Shown here in pieces: positions 15,378 through 23,138 of a DNA stretch of 40,176 nt. This stretch comes from a virus, in the IMG/VR virus record IMGVR_UViG_3300017779_004077, positions 1 to 40,176 of that record. One strand, given 5' to 3'. The position numbers were made by a program, and so were the translations under genes. The notes under the pieces were generated by a model. That model was given only the letters and a program-made list of their open reading frames with translations, was not told where the DNA came from and searched no databases. Each line of letters begins with the position of its first letter. Position 1 is the stretch's first letter.

Positions 15378-15413
15378 ACCAAGTTGACTAACAAGTAACA
15401 AAGGAGAACAATA

Positions 15414-15887
15414 ATGACTAAAGTTCTATTTAAGCACAATCTTCCCTTTTTCGATAGGGATGACTTTTTAACACCATTCGATAAAATGTTTGACAATCTC
15501 GTGGAAACACAATTTCCAGAAGTTGTAAAACAAGTTGGAGTGAAACCATATCAAGGTTCAGCTTATCCAAAGGTTAATGTATATGAATACGATGACAAGA
15601 TTGGAATAGTAGCCGAGATACCTGGTTTGAATAAGAAACAACTTCAAGTAGATGTTGAAGAAGGTATATTAACTATCTCAGGTGATAAACATAACACCTT
15701 TGAAGATGATGGAGCAAAAGTACTCCGTAAAGAGTTAAAACAATCTTCATTCAAGAGGTCTTTCGAATTAGGTGAACAATTAGATGGAGATGATATCTCA
15801 GCTAATTTTAAAGATGGAGTTTTATCGGTAACTATTCCCAAGAAGGAACCAGTAATACCGAAGAAACATTCTGTAAAAATCTCGTAA
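15414..15887 (+). CDS. hsp20: small heat shock protein Hsp20
   Basis: The 157-residue sHSP has an N-terminal region with LTPFDKMFDNL, an alpha-crystallin domain (about 51-145: YPKVNVYEYDD, VAEIPGLNKKQL, GILTISGDK, FKRSFELGE, ANFKDGVLSVTIPKK) and a short tail with PVIPKK. sHSPs hold unfolding proteins as ATP-independent chaperones. Hsp20 genes are a hallmark of marine T4-like phages, probably assisting virion protein folding. Single-gene unit bounded by its own promoter and a terminator-like stem. Confidence 0.92.
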   Translation: MTKVLFKHNLPFFDRDDFLTPFDKMFDNLVETQFPEVVKQVGVKPYQGSAYPKVNVYEYDDKIGIVAEIPGLNKKQLQVDVEEGILTISGDKHNTFEDDGAKVLRKELKQSSFKRSFELGEQLDGDDISANFKDGVLSVTIPKKEPVIPKKHSVKIS

Positions 15888-15898
15888 ATAAATAATTA

Positions 15899-15967
15899 AA
15901 AGGGTTCTACCGTATTTTTAGTTTCCACTATATCAAAACTTAAAAAGACAACCGAACCCTTTTTTTT
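15899..15967 (+). terminator. terminator-like stem after hsp20
   Basis: AAAGGGTTC (15899-15907) pairs with GAACCCTTT (15954-15962), which leads into an 8-T run. The 46-base loop is unusually long, so this could also be a small structured RNA ending in a terminator. Confidence 0.6.
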
Positions 15968-15972
15968 ATGCA

Positions 15973-16167
15973 ATGAGTAAATTCAACCGATTAATTAGAT
16001 TAAATAATATTGTATACGAGTGCTTAGGTGTTATGTCAGTAGAAAGTTCCTTAGAAAAGGGTACAGACTATTGGAAAAAGTGTTGGGGTGCTGATTATGT
16101 ACTGAGAAATGGTAATGATTATTATTATTGTAGACTTGTAATTGATGCGGAATTTGAAGATATTTAA
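15973..16167 (+). CDS. hypothetical protein, 64 aa
   Basis: The small protein has one hydrophobic N-terminal stretch (FNRLIRLNNIVYECLGVM) and an aromatic C-terminus (NGNDYYYCRLVIDAEFED). The ATG follows the hsp20 terminator by only a few bases with no ribosome site, so expression is uncertain. Family unknown. Confidence 0.5.
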   Translation: MSKFNRLIRLNNIVYECLGVMSVESSLEKGTDYWKKCWGADYVLRNGNDYYYCRLVIDAEFEDI

Positions 16168-16205
16168 AAAAATACCTATTTATATGTATGTAGGAGATAT
16201 AGTAT

Positions 16206-16418
16206 ATGTCAGATAAAAGATATTTTGAGGATTTAATCCGTAAAATGAAAGAGTTACGAGTTAGTGGTAGTGGAGAAATTATCGTAAATGATGATGACTC
16301 TATAAAATTTGTAGATACACAGGTACCATTTACACATAACGATTTCGCTAAATTAAGTAGTGAACAAAAAGAGGCGTTATTTATCTGGTTAAATAAGGAT
16401 AATATACCACAAGCATAG
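16206..16418 (+). CDS. hypothetical protein, 70 aa
   Basis: The protein has an alternating charged N-terminal helix and the stretch HNDFAKLSSEQKEALFIWLN. GGAG lies 12 bases before the ATG, and an AT-rich CTATTTATATG string precedes it. Its stop shares a base with the GTG of the next gene. Function unknown. Confidence 0.55.
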   Translation: MSDKRYFEDLIRKMKELRVSGSGEIIVNDDDSIKFVDTQVPFTHNDFAKLSSEQKEALFIWLNKDNIPQA

Positions 16419-16990
16419 TGAATGAGAAATTATTAAAATTACAACATAAAAAATTAGAACAACAAGTACTTTATTTACGAACAGAACTCGAAGAAACGCA
16501 GTGGATATTTCAAGATTGTTTAAAAGATTTTGATATTGAATTTAGAAAGTATTTTAAAGAACCTAATAAAAAACAAAAAGGTGAAGTAAATAGTAATTCC
16601 CCTACATACGACATCCCAGCAACAGATGTTAATTCGGTTTTTAAAAAGATAGCTAAACATACCCATCCAGACAAACTCGGAAACCAAAACTTATCAGAAC
16701 AGGAATATGATGCCAAAGTTGATATGTATAAAGAGGCACAACAATCTGTTAAGAATAGAGATTGGTCTAAGGTGGTAGAAATAGCAAGGGAATTGGGAAT
16801 AGATATTTCAGATATCACAGGTGATGATAGTGATTATCTAAAAGAGAGTGTTGAGAAATTACAACAAAAAATAAAAGAATTAAAGATGACTTACGCATGG
16901 AAGTGGAGTCATACAAAAGATAATGAGAGAGAAGTCATGAAAGGGATGATTTTACAATCTCTCGGTTTAAGTCAAATAAAGGAGAAATAA
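16418..16990 (+). CDS. coiled-coil protein with degenerate J-domain
   Basis: GTG start overlapping the previous TAG. Residues 1-50 are coiled coil. The middle contains VFKKIAKHTHPDKLGNQ (HPD at 83-85) and a following helix YDAKVDMYKEAQQSV, the signature of a DnaJ J-domain that stimulates Hsp70 ATPase. The C-terminus is helical. It may recruit host DnaK. Neighbouring hsp20 supports a folding role, but the J-domain is short and divergent. Confidence 0.65.
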   Translation: MNEKLLKLQHKKLEQQVLYLRTELEETQWIFQDCLKDFDIEFRKYFKEPNKKQKGEVNSNSPTYDIPATDVNSVFKKIAKHTHPDKLGNQNLSEQEYDAKVDMYKEAQQSVKNRDWSKVVEIARELGIDISDITGDDSDYLKESVEKLQQKIKELKMTYAWKWSHTKDNEREVMKGMILQSLGLSQIKEK

Positions 16991-16991
16991 A

Positions 16992-17177
16992 ATGACTACA
17001 TCAAAAGAGATACACGCAAAAATAAAAGAACTTTTTGAGGAATTTGATACGAATCATGAGGTACATGCTGAAAAAGGTAACAAAGCAGCTGGTGGTAGAG
17101 CAAGAAAAGCTATCGGTGAGGTAAAGAAATTGGTTACTTTATATAGACAAGCTTCAGTATCAGAATCAAAGAAATAA
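16992..17177 (+). CDS. histone H1-like (Hc1-type) DNA-binding protein
   Basis: The 61-residue basic protein has the core EKGNKAAGGRARKAIGEVKK (residues 27-46), typical of bacterial histone H1-like Hc1 proteins. These compact DNA through a Lys/Arg-rich helix. Marine phages often encode one, perhaps to organise replicating or packaged DNA. AAAGGAG ribosome site; the preceding gene ends one base earlier. Confidence 0.8.
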   Translation: MTTSKEIHAKIKELFEEFDTNHEVHAEKGNKAAGGRARKAIGEVKKLVTLYRQASVSESKK

Positions 17178-17207
17178 GAGTATATATAATATTTATAGAG
17201 GTATAAT

Positions 17208-17399
17208 ATGTTACGAAAGGACACGATAGAAGATAAGCTCGGCCAACTACAATTAACCATTGATAGGTTGAGGTCAAGTTTGGTAGTACCACAAGATCCA
17301 GGTGATATTGGTACACCGATACAGACCGTAGTTAGAGTATTAGAGCAGGTTCAAAATCAGATTGACCAAATAGTTAATCTGATAGAGTTAGAAGATTAA
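17208..17399 (+). CDS. hypothetical coiled-coil protein, 63 aa
   Basis: Two amphipathic helices (LGQLQLTIDRLRSSL and VVRVLEQVQNQIDQIVNLIE) flank a Pro/Gly turn. Probably a small helical hairpin or trimeric coil. GAGG lies 11 bases upstream of the ATG, in an AT-rich intergenic stretch (TATATATAATATTTAT). Function unknown. Confidence 0.6.
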   Translation: MLRKDTIEDKLGQLQLTIDRLRSSLVVPQDPGDIGTPIQTVVRVLEQVQNQIDQIVNLIELED

Positions 17400-17422
17400 T
17401 TAATAACTAACGGAGATAAAGT

Positions 17423-18415
17423 GTGGAAACAAAGAATAGTAGGTTTTTTCCATATTTAGTTGGATTATCCGCACTACTTGTTGCGGGAAGTGCAGCTTTT
17501 TATTCAGTATTCGGTTTAAGTAAGTTATTTAGTGGAGCTACAATGGCAGTTATTATAATGGCTGGTTCATTGGAGTTTGCTAAATTAGTTAGTGCATCAT
17601 TCCTATATAGGTATTGGGATGAGATAAATCGATTTATGAAAACTTATTTAATTATAGGAGTGGTAACTCTTGTGATGATAACGAGTGCCGGTATCTTTGG
17701 ATTCTTATCCAATGCCTATCAAGGTGCTACGGTTTCATTCGAAAAAGAATCTACCGCCCTATTATATAAGGAAGATAGGTTAGACCAATTATCAGACGAT
17801 AAGAAATTCTTAAAGGAAGAATTAGAGGCTGCTGTTGCAGAACTACCCGATAACTATCGTACTGCCAAAAGAAAACTCAGAGAAGAATATCAACCAAAAA
17901 TAAATGATATCAATATTACTATGATGACACTTAAACAAGAGATTGGTGATTTAAAGATAGCACTTGTTGAAACGGGTGTTGATGTAGGACCTGCAATTTA
18001 TCTCGCACGAGTATTCGACACGGATGTTGATTCAATCGTTAAGTATTTTATCTTTATGTTAATTGCTGTTTTCGATCCTCTTGCTGTAGTTTTAGTTATA
18101 AGTTATAACCTAACGCTACAGGTTAGGATAAGAGATGACGAGAATCAGGGCCCTGTGTCTGGGAAAAACGGAAAAACGGAAAAACAGAAAAAGAAACCAA
18201 AACGACTTGGACTATATAAAGAAGGTAAGAGTGTAATTGAGAAAGTTGTCAAGGAAACTTTTAAACCTGATAGTAAAATAGAAAAAAAGCATAAAGAGGT
18301 TATAGAAGAAGAACCAAGAGGTGGAATATTTGTACCTGAAAAAACGGTAAATACATCTGATATAGGTAAAGGTGGTATAGTAAATTCCGAATATGTACCA
18401 AAGAATAAAATATAA
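17423..18415 (+). CDS. four-span membrane protein with central coiled coil, 330 aa
   Basis: GTG start with CGGAG upstream. Membrane segments lie at about residues 9-28, 36-55, 73-95 and 210-230. Segments 3 and 4 are separated by a ~100-residue coiled coil (EDRLDQLSDDKKFLKEELE...). The cytoplasmic tail is very basic. The tail contains a tandem 8-base DNA repeat. Proteins of this topology are known in marine phages, but the role is unknown; interaction with host membrane complexes is possible. Confidence 0.65.
   Translation: METKNSRFFPYLVGLSALLVAGSAAFYSVFGLSKLFSGATMAVIIMAGSLEFAKLVSASFLYRYWDEINRFMKTYLIIGVVTLVMITSAGIFGFLSNAYQGATVSFEKESTALLYKEDRLDQLSDDKKFLKEELEAAVAELPDNYRTAKRKLREEYQPKINDINITMMTLKQEIGDLKIALVETGVDVGPAIYLARVFDTDVDSIVKYFIFMLIAVFDPLAVVLVISYNLTLQVRIRDDENQGPVSGKNGKTEKQKKKPKRLGLYKEGKSVIEKVVKETFKPDSKIEKKHKEVIEEEPRGGIFVPEKTVNTSDIGKGGIVNSEYVPKNKI
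18162..18193 (+). repeat. tandem 8-bp repeat inside a coding region
   Basis: GGAAAAAC occurs three times in direct succession (18162-18185), followed by the degenerate copy AGAAAAAG. The unit is not a multiple of three. Gain or loss of a copy would shift frame and remove the last ~80 residues of the membrane protein tail. Confidence 0.8.
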
Positions 18416-18515
18416 GTGAATTATAGCAATAAAGTTATGTATTCCAAAGGTTATTTAAATACTTATCAATGGAGATTTTCTTCATTAAACATTTCACATA
18501 CAATAAAACCAGCGG

Positions 18516-18549
18516 ACAGGCAGCTGACACACCTGTGAAAAAATGTGTC
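18516..18549 (+). promoter_or_regulatory. possible H-type RNA pseudoknot in the leader of the TonB-dependent receptor gene
   Basis: Stem 1 is ACAGG (18516-18520) with CCTGT (18532-18536). Stem 2 is GACACA (18526-18531) with TGTGTC (18544-18549). Loop 1 is CAGCT, there are no bases between the stems, and loop 3 is GAAAAAA. This is near-ideal H-type geometry with an A-rich third loop, as in preQ1-I riboswitches, though the sequence does not match that class. The GAGGAG ribosome site lies 11 bases downstream, so folding could gate translation. Confidence 0.45.
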
Positions 18550-18573
18550 TTAACCAAAAAGAGGAGAACGTTA

Positions 18574-21387
18574 ATGAATATACGTAATCTAACAATATCA
18601 TTATTGATGACAACAGGATTGTTTGCACAAACTATCGTTGGGGTTGTTAATGGTGGTAGTGAACCATTGGTTGGAGCAAATGTTGCTGTTGTAGGAACTG
18701 ATAAAGGTGGTGTAACAGATGAATCTGGTAAATACACTATCGATGTCGGAGCTGAAGGCACATACACATTAACTGCTTCATTCATTGGATATTCACCTTT
18801 AACATTGGATGTTAAGGTGGGTGATATAGTTGGAACACTCAACTTCGATTTAGAAGAAGATGTTTTAGCTATGACAGCACTTGAGGTCTTGGCTTCAAGA
18901 GCTGATGAAAAGACACCTGTCGCATACACTAATGTGGTAAAAGAAGAATTGGAATTTCGTCTTGGTAGTCAAGATGTTCCAATGGCTTTGAATACTACAC
19001 CAAGTGTTTATGCAACTCAACAAGGTGGTGGTGCGGGTGATGCTCGTATCAATGTTCGTGGGTTCAACCAACGAAATGTAGCCGTAATGATAAATGGTGT
19101 TCCCCAAAATGATATGGAGAACGGATGGGTTTATTGGTCTAATTGGGATGGAGTTGCAGATGCAGCACAATCAATTCAGATGCAAAGAGGTCTATCAGCT
19201 GTTAATCTAGCTACACCTTCAATCGGTGGAACTATGAACATTATTACTGATCCTGCTCAACACGAGAAGGGCGGTAAGTTCAAACAAGAAACAGGCGCAG
19301 GTGGTTTTCTAAAAACTACTCTTAATTACAATAGTGGTTTGATTGGAGAAAAACTCGCGTTAAGTGGTACAATAGTACGAAAAACAGGTGATGGACTCAT
19401 CGACAAAACATGGACAGACGCTTGGGCATATTATTTTGGTGCGAGTTATCAAGCTAATAAAGATAACCGATTTGAATTATACGCTATCGGAGCTCCACAA
19501 CGCCATGGTCAAAATCTATACAAACAGAATATCGGTGCTTATGACGCTGAATTTGCTGCGAGTATAGATGGATATGATGAAACAGCACTTGGAGAAGATG
19601 GTTCGTTCAAAGATGTTGGTCGATTCTTTAATCAGAATTGGTCACCTATTAGTTCAGACTATAAAGGAAAGCAATATTGGTATATGTATGGTGATAAAAC
19701 ATCGGACAGATACAATCCTAACTTCCTAAATGAAAGAGAAAACTTCTTTCATAAACCATTGGTTAATCTTAACCATTTCCTAAATATAAATGAAAAACTT
19801 CGTCTTTCATCTGTAGCTTATTGGAGTGGTGGATCTGGTGGTGGTACTGGTACTTATGGTAGGATTCCAACTCTCGACGCCGATGGTGTTTTAGGGGGAG
19901 AAGATTATAAGTTTTATTATGGTCGTTCTCCTTGGACAAGAGATTGGAATACATTGGTTGCATACAACTCAGGTGACGCAGACACAGTTTATGTTGATAA
20001 GAGAGTTCTACCAAGAACTCATGGTGATGGTAATAATCAATCAGTAGGTATTCTTCGTAACTCTATTAATCGTCAAAATACTCTCGGTTTAATCTCCAAA
20101 TTAAACTACGAAGTTAATGATGATTTAGAGGTTCAAGTTGGTATTGATTGGAGAACTGCTAAAATCGAACACGCTCGTGAAGTTCGTGATTTGATGGGTG
20201 GTGATTACTATATGGATTACGCAGATGATAACTACGCAGATGGTAAAAGAGTTGGTTTAGGTGATATCATTGCATACCACAATCATACTACGGTTGATTG
20301 GTTAGGTGGATTTGTTCAAGGTAATTATACTTTGGATAATTTAAACCTTTATGGTATGGGTGGTGTATCTAACATCAAGTATACTTATCAAGATCATTTT
20401 ACGGTTGAGAACGAGTTAATTGAAGCACCATCAATCACAACAATTCAAGCAAAAGGTGGAGCAGTTTACGATATAGATGATAATGTTAGTGTATTTGCTA
20501 ACGCTGGATATGTCGAAAAACCACCTATTATGGATAATGTGATTTACTTTGATGGTACGGTTGCACCAGATCCTGCTAATGAGAAATTCATTAGTTCAGA
20601 AGCTGGTGTTAATTTCAAATCTGATAAATTTGCTGTTAAGGCAAATGTATACAATACAGATTGGAAAGACCGAAACCTTACTAAATCCGTAACCACAGGA
20701 CAAGGTGATTCAGGTGATACTGATGTTATCTTCCTTAGTGGTATCCATCAAAAACATCAAGGACTTGAGATAGAAGCTTCTTCACAAGTTCATTCAATGT
20801 TTAGGATAGACGCGGCACTTAGTTTTGGTAAATGGCAGTTCAATGGAGATGCTAGTGGTAATTATCAAGAAAACGAATATGATGAACAAGGTAATGTAAG
20901 TGGTTTGAAAACAACCAAATACAATTACGCACTTGATGGATTATTCGTAGGTGATATGCCTCAAACTTCATATGTCTTGGGTGGAACTCTAACTCCTGTT
21001 AAAGGACTTAGTATTCAAGCACTCTACAATATCTATGATGATAATTATAGTGATTGGAGTCCTGATTCTCGTGAGTATGATGTTGACGCAACAGACGATG
21101 ATGGTAATTCAGTAGATGACGCAGATAGAGAACAAGTATGGATGGCACCTGGATATCAAAAAGTTGATATTCACGCTTCATATAAACTACCAACCGATTG
21201 GACTGGTGGATATGATGTGTCGTTGTCAGCACATTTGTTTAACGCTTTAGATGCTGTATTTGTACAAGATGCAGTAGATCACAGCCAATACAATAGTTAT
21301 GGTGACAAAGTTCACGCAGCACACAACGCTGAAGTATTTCTTGGAACACCAAGATACTTTAACTTAGGATTGTCTGTTAATTTCTAA
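18574..21387 (+). CDS. TonB-dependent outer-membrane receptor (SusC-like)
   Basis: ATG 18574 is chosen over 18469 because GAGGAG precedes it and it opens a signal peptide ending LMTTGLFAQ. The ~937-residue protein begins with a carboxypeptidase-regulatory-like domain (about 20-100: VVNGGSEPLVGANVAVVGT, SGKYTIDV, FIGYSPL). Next comes a TonB plug (SQDVPMALNTTPSVY, INVRGFNQRNVAVMINGVP, IQMQRGLSAVNLATPSIGGT). A ~650-residue beta-barrel follows, ending in aromatic F (LGLSVNF). Such receptors import large nutrients with TonB/ExbBD energy. A full-length intact copy in a phage-like region is unusual. It has a private leader and strong terminator; ligand unknown. Confidence 0.9.
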   Translation: MNIRNLTISLLMTTGLFAQTIVGVVNGGSEPLVGANVAVVGTDKGGVTDESGKYTIDVGAEGTYTLTASFIGYSPLTLDVKVGDIVGTLNFDLEEDVLAMTALEVLASRADEKTPVAYTNVVKEELEFRLGSQDVPMALNTTPSVYATQQGGGAGDARINVRGFNQRNVAVMINGVPQNDMENGWVYWSNWDGVADAAQSIQMQRGLSAVNLATPSIGGTMNIITDPAQHEKGGKFKQETGAGGFLKTTLNYNSGLIGEKLALSGTIVRKTGDGLIDKTWTDAWAYYFGASYQANKDNRFELYAIGAPQRHGQNLYKQNIGAYDAEFAASIDGYDETALGEDGSFKDVGRFFNQNWSPISSDYKGKQYWYMYGDKTSDRYNPNFLNERENFFHKPLVNLNHFLNINEKLRLSSVAYWSGGSGGGTGTYGRIPTLDADGVLGGEDYKFYYGRSPWTRDWNTLVAYNSGDADTVYVDKRVLPRTHGDGNNQSVGILRNSINRQNTLGLISKLNYEVNDDLEVQVGIDWRTAKIEHAREVRDLMGGDYYMDYADDNYADGKRVGLGDIIAYHNHTTVDWLGGFVQGNYTLDNLNLYGMGGVSNIKYTYQDHFTVENELIEAPSITTIQAKGGAVYDIDDNVSVFANAGYVEKPPIMDNVIYFDGTVAPDPANEKFISSEAGVNFKSDKFAVKANVYNTDWKDRNLTKSVTTGQGDSGDTDVIFLSGIHQKHQGLEIEASSQVHSMFRIDAALSFGKWQFNGDASGNYQENEYDEQGNVSGLKTTKYNYALDGLFVGDMPQTSYVLGGTLTPVKGLSIQALYNIYDDNYSDWSPDSREYDVDATDDDGNSVDDADREQVWMAPGYQKVDIHASYKLPTDWTGGYDVSLSAHLFNALDAVFVQDAVDHSQYNSYGDKVHAAHNAEVFLGTPRYFNLGLSVNF

Positions 21388-21398
21388 ATAGTATAATT

Positions 21399-21426
21399 AA
21401 AGGGGGGTTTATACTCCCCTTTTTTT
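21399..21426 (+). terminator. rho-independent terminator after the TonB-dependent receptor
   Basis: AAAGGGG (21399-21405) pairs with CCCCTTT (21416-21422), followed by a T run. It isolates the receptor gene as a single transcription unit, with a new promoter 27 bases on. Confidence 0.85.
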
Positions 21427-21452
21427 GTGCCAAAAATAATTAAAAAAAAGAC

Positions 21453-21481
21453 TTGACTCGTATTGATTTATTTCGTATATT
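21453..21481 (+). promoter_or_regulatory. sigma70-like phage promoter (TATATT subtype)
   Basis: TTGACT (21453-21458), 17-base spacer, TATATT (21476-21481). The 20 bases from TATATTCCAG to TATAAGATAA are repeated exactly at 22069, marking a duplicated promoter cassette. Confidence 0.8.
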
Positions 21482-21507
21482 CCAGTATAAGATAAAGGGA
21501 ATAAATA

Positions 21508-21624
21508 ATGAAAACGGAAATAATAATTGAAATAGATGGTATAGTTAGAACAATGGATTTGGATGAGTATATAGAAATGGTTAGGGGTGGAAATCCACTT
21601 CATACAGTTAAAGGAGTTAAGTAA
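21508..21624 (+). CDS. hypothetical small protein, 38 aa
   Basis: The start has ribosome site AAAGGGA and lies just after a promoter. Sequence begins MKTEIIIEIDGIVRTMD and ends with HTVKGVK, resembling a short antiparallel strand-helix unit. The TAA overlaps the next ATG. No family recognised. Confidence 0.55.
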   Translation: MKTEIIIEIDGIVRTMDLDEYIEMVRGGNPLHTVKGVK

Positions 21625-21947
21625 TGACAAAAACACACGAGTTTATTTTAGGAAAGTATGATTCTTCAACAAATTATGAAGGACATATATTAGATGTTGA
21701 ATATGTGGTATCAAGTGTTAGTGATGATATTAAGGTTGTAGATATGTGGAGATATTGGGATAGTAATAATCACAATCATTCAACACCTGATATGGATGAG
21801 ATGATGAAATTAGATTGGTTGAGTGAAGATTTCAAGGAGAAGATGTTTGAGGAATTAAGACATATTGAATTTGGTGATTTTGATTTGGATAAGTATTGTG
21901 AAGAAAATCCTGATTTCGATGAAGCTATGAATGGGATGTATAATTAA
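21624..21947 (+). CDS. hypothetical acidic protein, 107 aa
   Basis: AAAGGAG ribosome site in the end of the upstream gene. The protein is very acidic (C-terminus FGDFDLDKYCEENPDFDEA) with an N-terminal beta-like segment. Acidic phage early proteins can mimic DNA or bind host enzymes, but there is no specific evidence. Coupled to genes on both sides. Confidence 0.6.
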   Translation: MTKTHEFILGKYDSSTNYEGHILDVEYVVSSVSDDIKVVDMWRYWDSNNHNHSTPDMDEMMKLDWLSEDFKEKMFEELRHIEFGDFDLDKYCEENPDFDEAMNGMYN

Positions 21948-22036
21948 TGAGTTGTAATAAGTGTAAAAAAGTAAAAGCAGTTATCAAGTACAAAGATGGT
22001 AAATATTGTACTTGGTATTGTGCGAAAAAAAAGTGA
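21947..22036 (+). CDS. mini zinc-ribbon protein, 29 aa
   Basis: The frame shares bases with the previous TAA. Four cysteines (C3, C6, C21, C25) in the pattern CNKC...CTWYC can form one zinc site. Lys-rich (9 Lys in 29). Tiny zinc-ribbon peptides are common in phage early regions. No ribosome site, so it depends on coupling. Confidence 0.5.
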   Translation: MSCNKCKKVKAVIKYKDGKYCTWYCAKKK

Positions 22037-22044
22037 GAAAAGAC

Positions 22045-22074
22045 TTGACTTGTATTGGTTTTTCATGTTATATT
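22045..22074 (+). promoter_or_regulatory. sigma70-like phage promoter (TATATT subtype)
   Basis: TTGACT (22045-22050), 18-base spacer, TATATT (22069-22074), with the same 20 downstream bases as the promoter at 21453. It drives the 22107 operon. Confidence 0.8.
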
Positions 22075-22106
22075 CCAGTATAAGATAATTAAACAAAAGG
22101 AAAAGA

Positions 22107-22277
22107 ATGAGAAAAGTACACAGATTTGTTAATAGTAAACCAGTAATAATTACCGAAAAAGGTATTCAATACAAGGTTGTTGATTTGGGTGGACATAAGA
22201 TGAAGATTAGGATTAAATCAGACGAGGAAGTATCTCGTGATTCTAAACTATTTAAAGAAAGTAAGGAGAGTAAATAG
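22107..22277 (+). CDS. hypothetical basic protein, 56 aa
   Basis: AAAAGGAAAAG ribosome site. The protein is beta-rich (KPVIITEKGIQYKVVDLGGHKMKIRIK) with a charged helical C-terminus, like a small KOW/SH3-type barrel. Its TAG shares a base with the next GTG start. Function unknown. Confidence 0.55.
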   Translation: MRKVHRFVNSKPVIITEKGIQYKVVDLGGHKMKIRIKSDEEVSRDSKLFKESKESK

Positions 22278-22657
22278 TGATAAAAAGGGATAAAAATAAA
22301 TTTAAAGAGAGGGTTGATATACTTCTCAAAAACATAGGTAAAGACTATGATTCTTGGACTGGAATAGAACCACTTCGTGAAATGGATGAATCATCTTTAA
22401 AGATTAAAAAAGAAAGTTCTGAGAGATTTAAAAAAGGACTTAAACTTTCGCATGGTAGGAAATACATCAAGGTTATGGAGAATAACAGAGTTTGGGGTTT
22501 CATCGCAGCTACTGATGGAATACTCAAAGGAATACCTTACAAATTTGGTGATGTATTTAAAGCAGCTTCTTGGAGAGCACCAGCAAAGCATGTTAGAGGT
22601 TCTGTATTTTTGGATAGGACAGATTGGTTTCATTGGACAGGACCGATGTACATATAA
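22277..22657 (+). CDS. hypothetical protein, 126 aa
   Basis: GTG start with AAGGAG upstream. The first 55 residues are charged and helical. The second half looks like a compact alpha/beta domain (GRKYIKVMENNRVWGFI, FGDVFKAASWRAPAKHVRG, DWFHWTGPMYI). I recognise no enzyme motif. The stop overlaps the next ATG. Confidence 0.6.
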   Translation: MIKRDKNKFKERVDILLKNIGKDYDSWTGIEPLREMDESSLKIKKESSERFKKGLKLSHGRKYIKVMENNRVWGFIAATDGILKGIPYKFGDVFKAASWRAPAKHVRGSVFLDRTDWFHWTGPMYI

Positions 22658-22881
22658 TGAGTATTATTAGAAACCCTCAACCAAGAAAGAGAGAAATAAA
22701 CCTTAATGGAACTCAAGGAAACGCTTACTTTCTTTTAGGAACAGCAAGAAATTTTGGAAAACAACTTGATTTGGATGTCGATAGTATTATCAAAGATATG
22801 GAATCAAGTGATTATGAACACCTTATCAAAGTATTCGATAAACACTTTGGTATGATTGTAGATTTAGTTTACAGGAGATAA
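22657..22881 (+). CDS. hypothetical protein, 74 aa
   Basis: ATG 22657 (MSIIRNPQPRKREI) overlaps the previous TAA; a longer start at 22624 would sit inside the upstream gene. It contains INLNGTQGNAYFLLGTARNF, a Gly-rich turn followed by helix. Unknown family. Confidence 0.55.
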   Translation: MSIIRNPQPRKREINLNGTQGNAYFLLGTARNFGKQLDLDVDSIIKDMESSDYEHLIKVFDKHFGMIVDLVYRR

Positions 22882-22882
22882 A

Positions 22883-23074
22883 ATGAAATATAAAGAAATA
22901 TTAGATAAACTTTATGAGATAGAATGTCAGTTAGATGACGCTATGAATACTCTACCAGATTATAACTCTAATGTGGATTCACAAGGTTACATAGATGGTG
23001 CTAGATGTGATTTATATCATCTAAAGGATAATGTGGAAAGAGCCATATTAAATGAAAAAAGTGAAAAAAAATAA
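22883..23074 (+). CDS. hypothetical coiled-coil protein, 63 aa
   Basis: AGGAG ribosome site. Two helices (YKEILDKLYEIECQLDDAMN and DLYHLKDNVERAILNEK) are joined by a loop containing DSQGYIDGARC. Probably a helical hairpin. Last gene before the promoter at 23084. Confidence 0.55.
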   Translation: MKYKEILDKLYEIECQLDDAMNTLPDYNSNVDSQGYIDGARCDLYHLKDNVERAILNEKSEKK

Positions 23075-23083
23075 AAAAAACAC

Positions 23084-23112
23084 TTGACTTTCTCATTTAT
23101 TCTTAGTATATT
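23084..23112 (+). promoter_or_regulatory. sigma70-like phage promoter
   Basis: TTGACT (23084-23089), 17-base spacer, TATATT (23107-23112). An ATG falls at the expected transcription start (23118), but the ATG at 23139 has an AAAAAGGA ribosome site and is the better start. Confidence 0.78.
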
Positions 23113-23138
23113 CATATATGTTAAAAAAGGAAAAAACA

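Noticed and set aside
18420-18573. Cobalamin riboswitch upstream of the TonB-dependent receptor
   Set aside because: No B12-box-like sequence or multi-helix fold found in 150 bases; only the small pseudoknot is visible.
18435-18929. Long minus-strand frame opposite the receptor gene (164 codons)
   Set aside because: Antisense shadow of the receptor gene; no ribosome site and unlike other proteins here.
19769-20014. Minus-strand frame inside the receptor gene
   Set aside because: His/Tyr/Leu-rich antisense artefact with no start signal.
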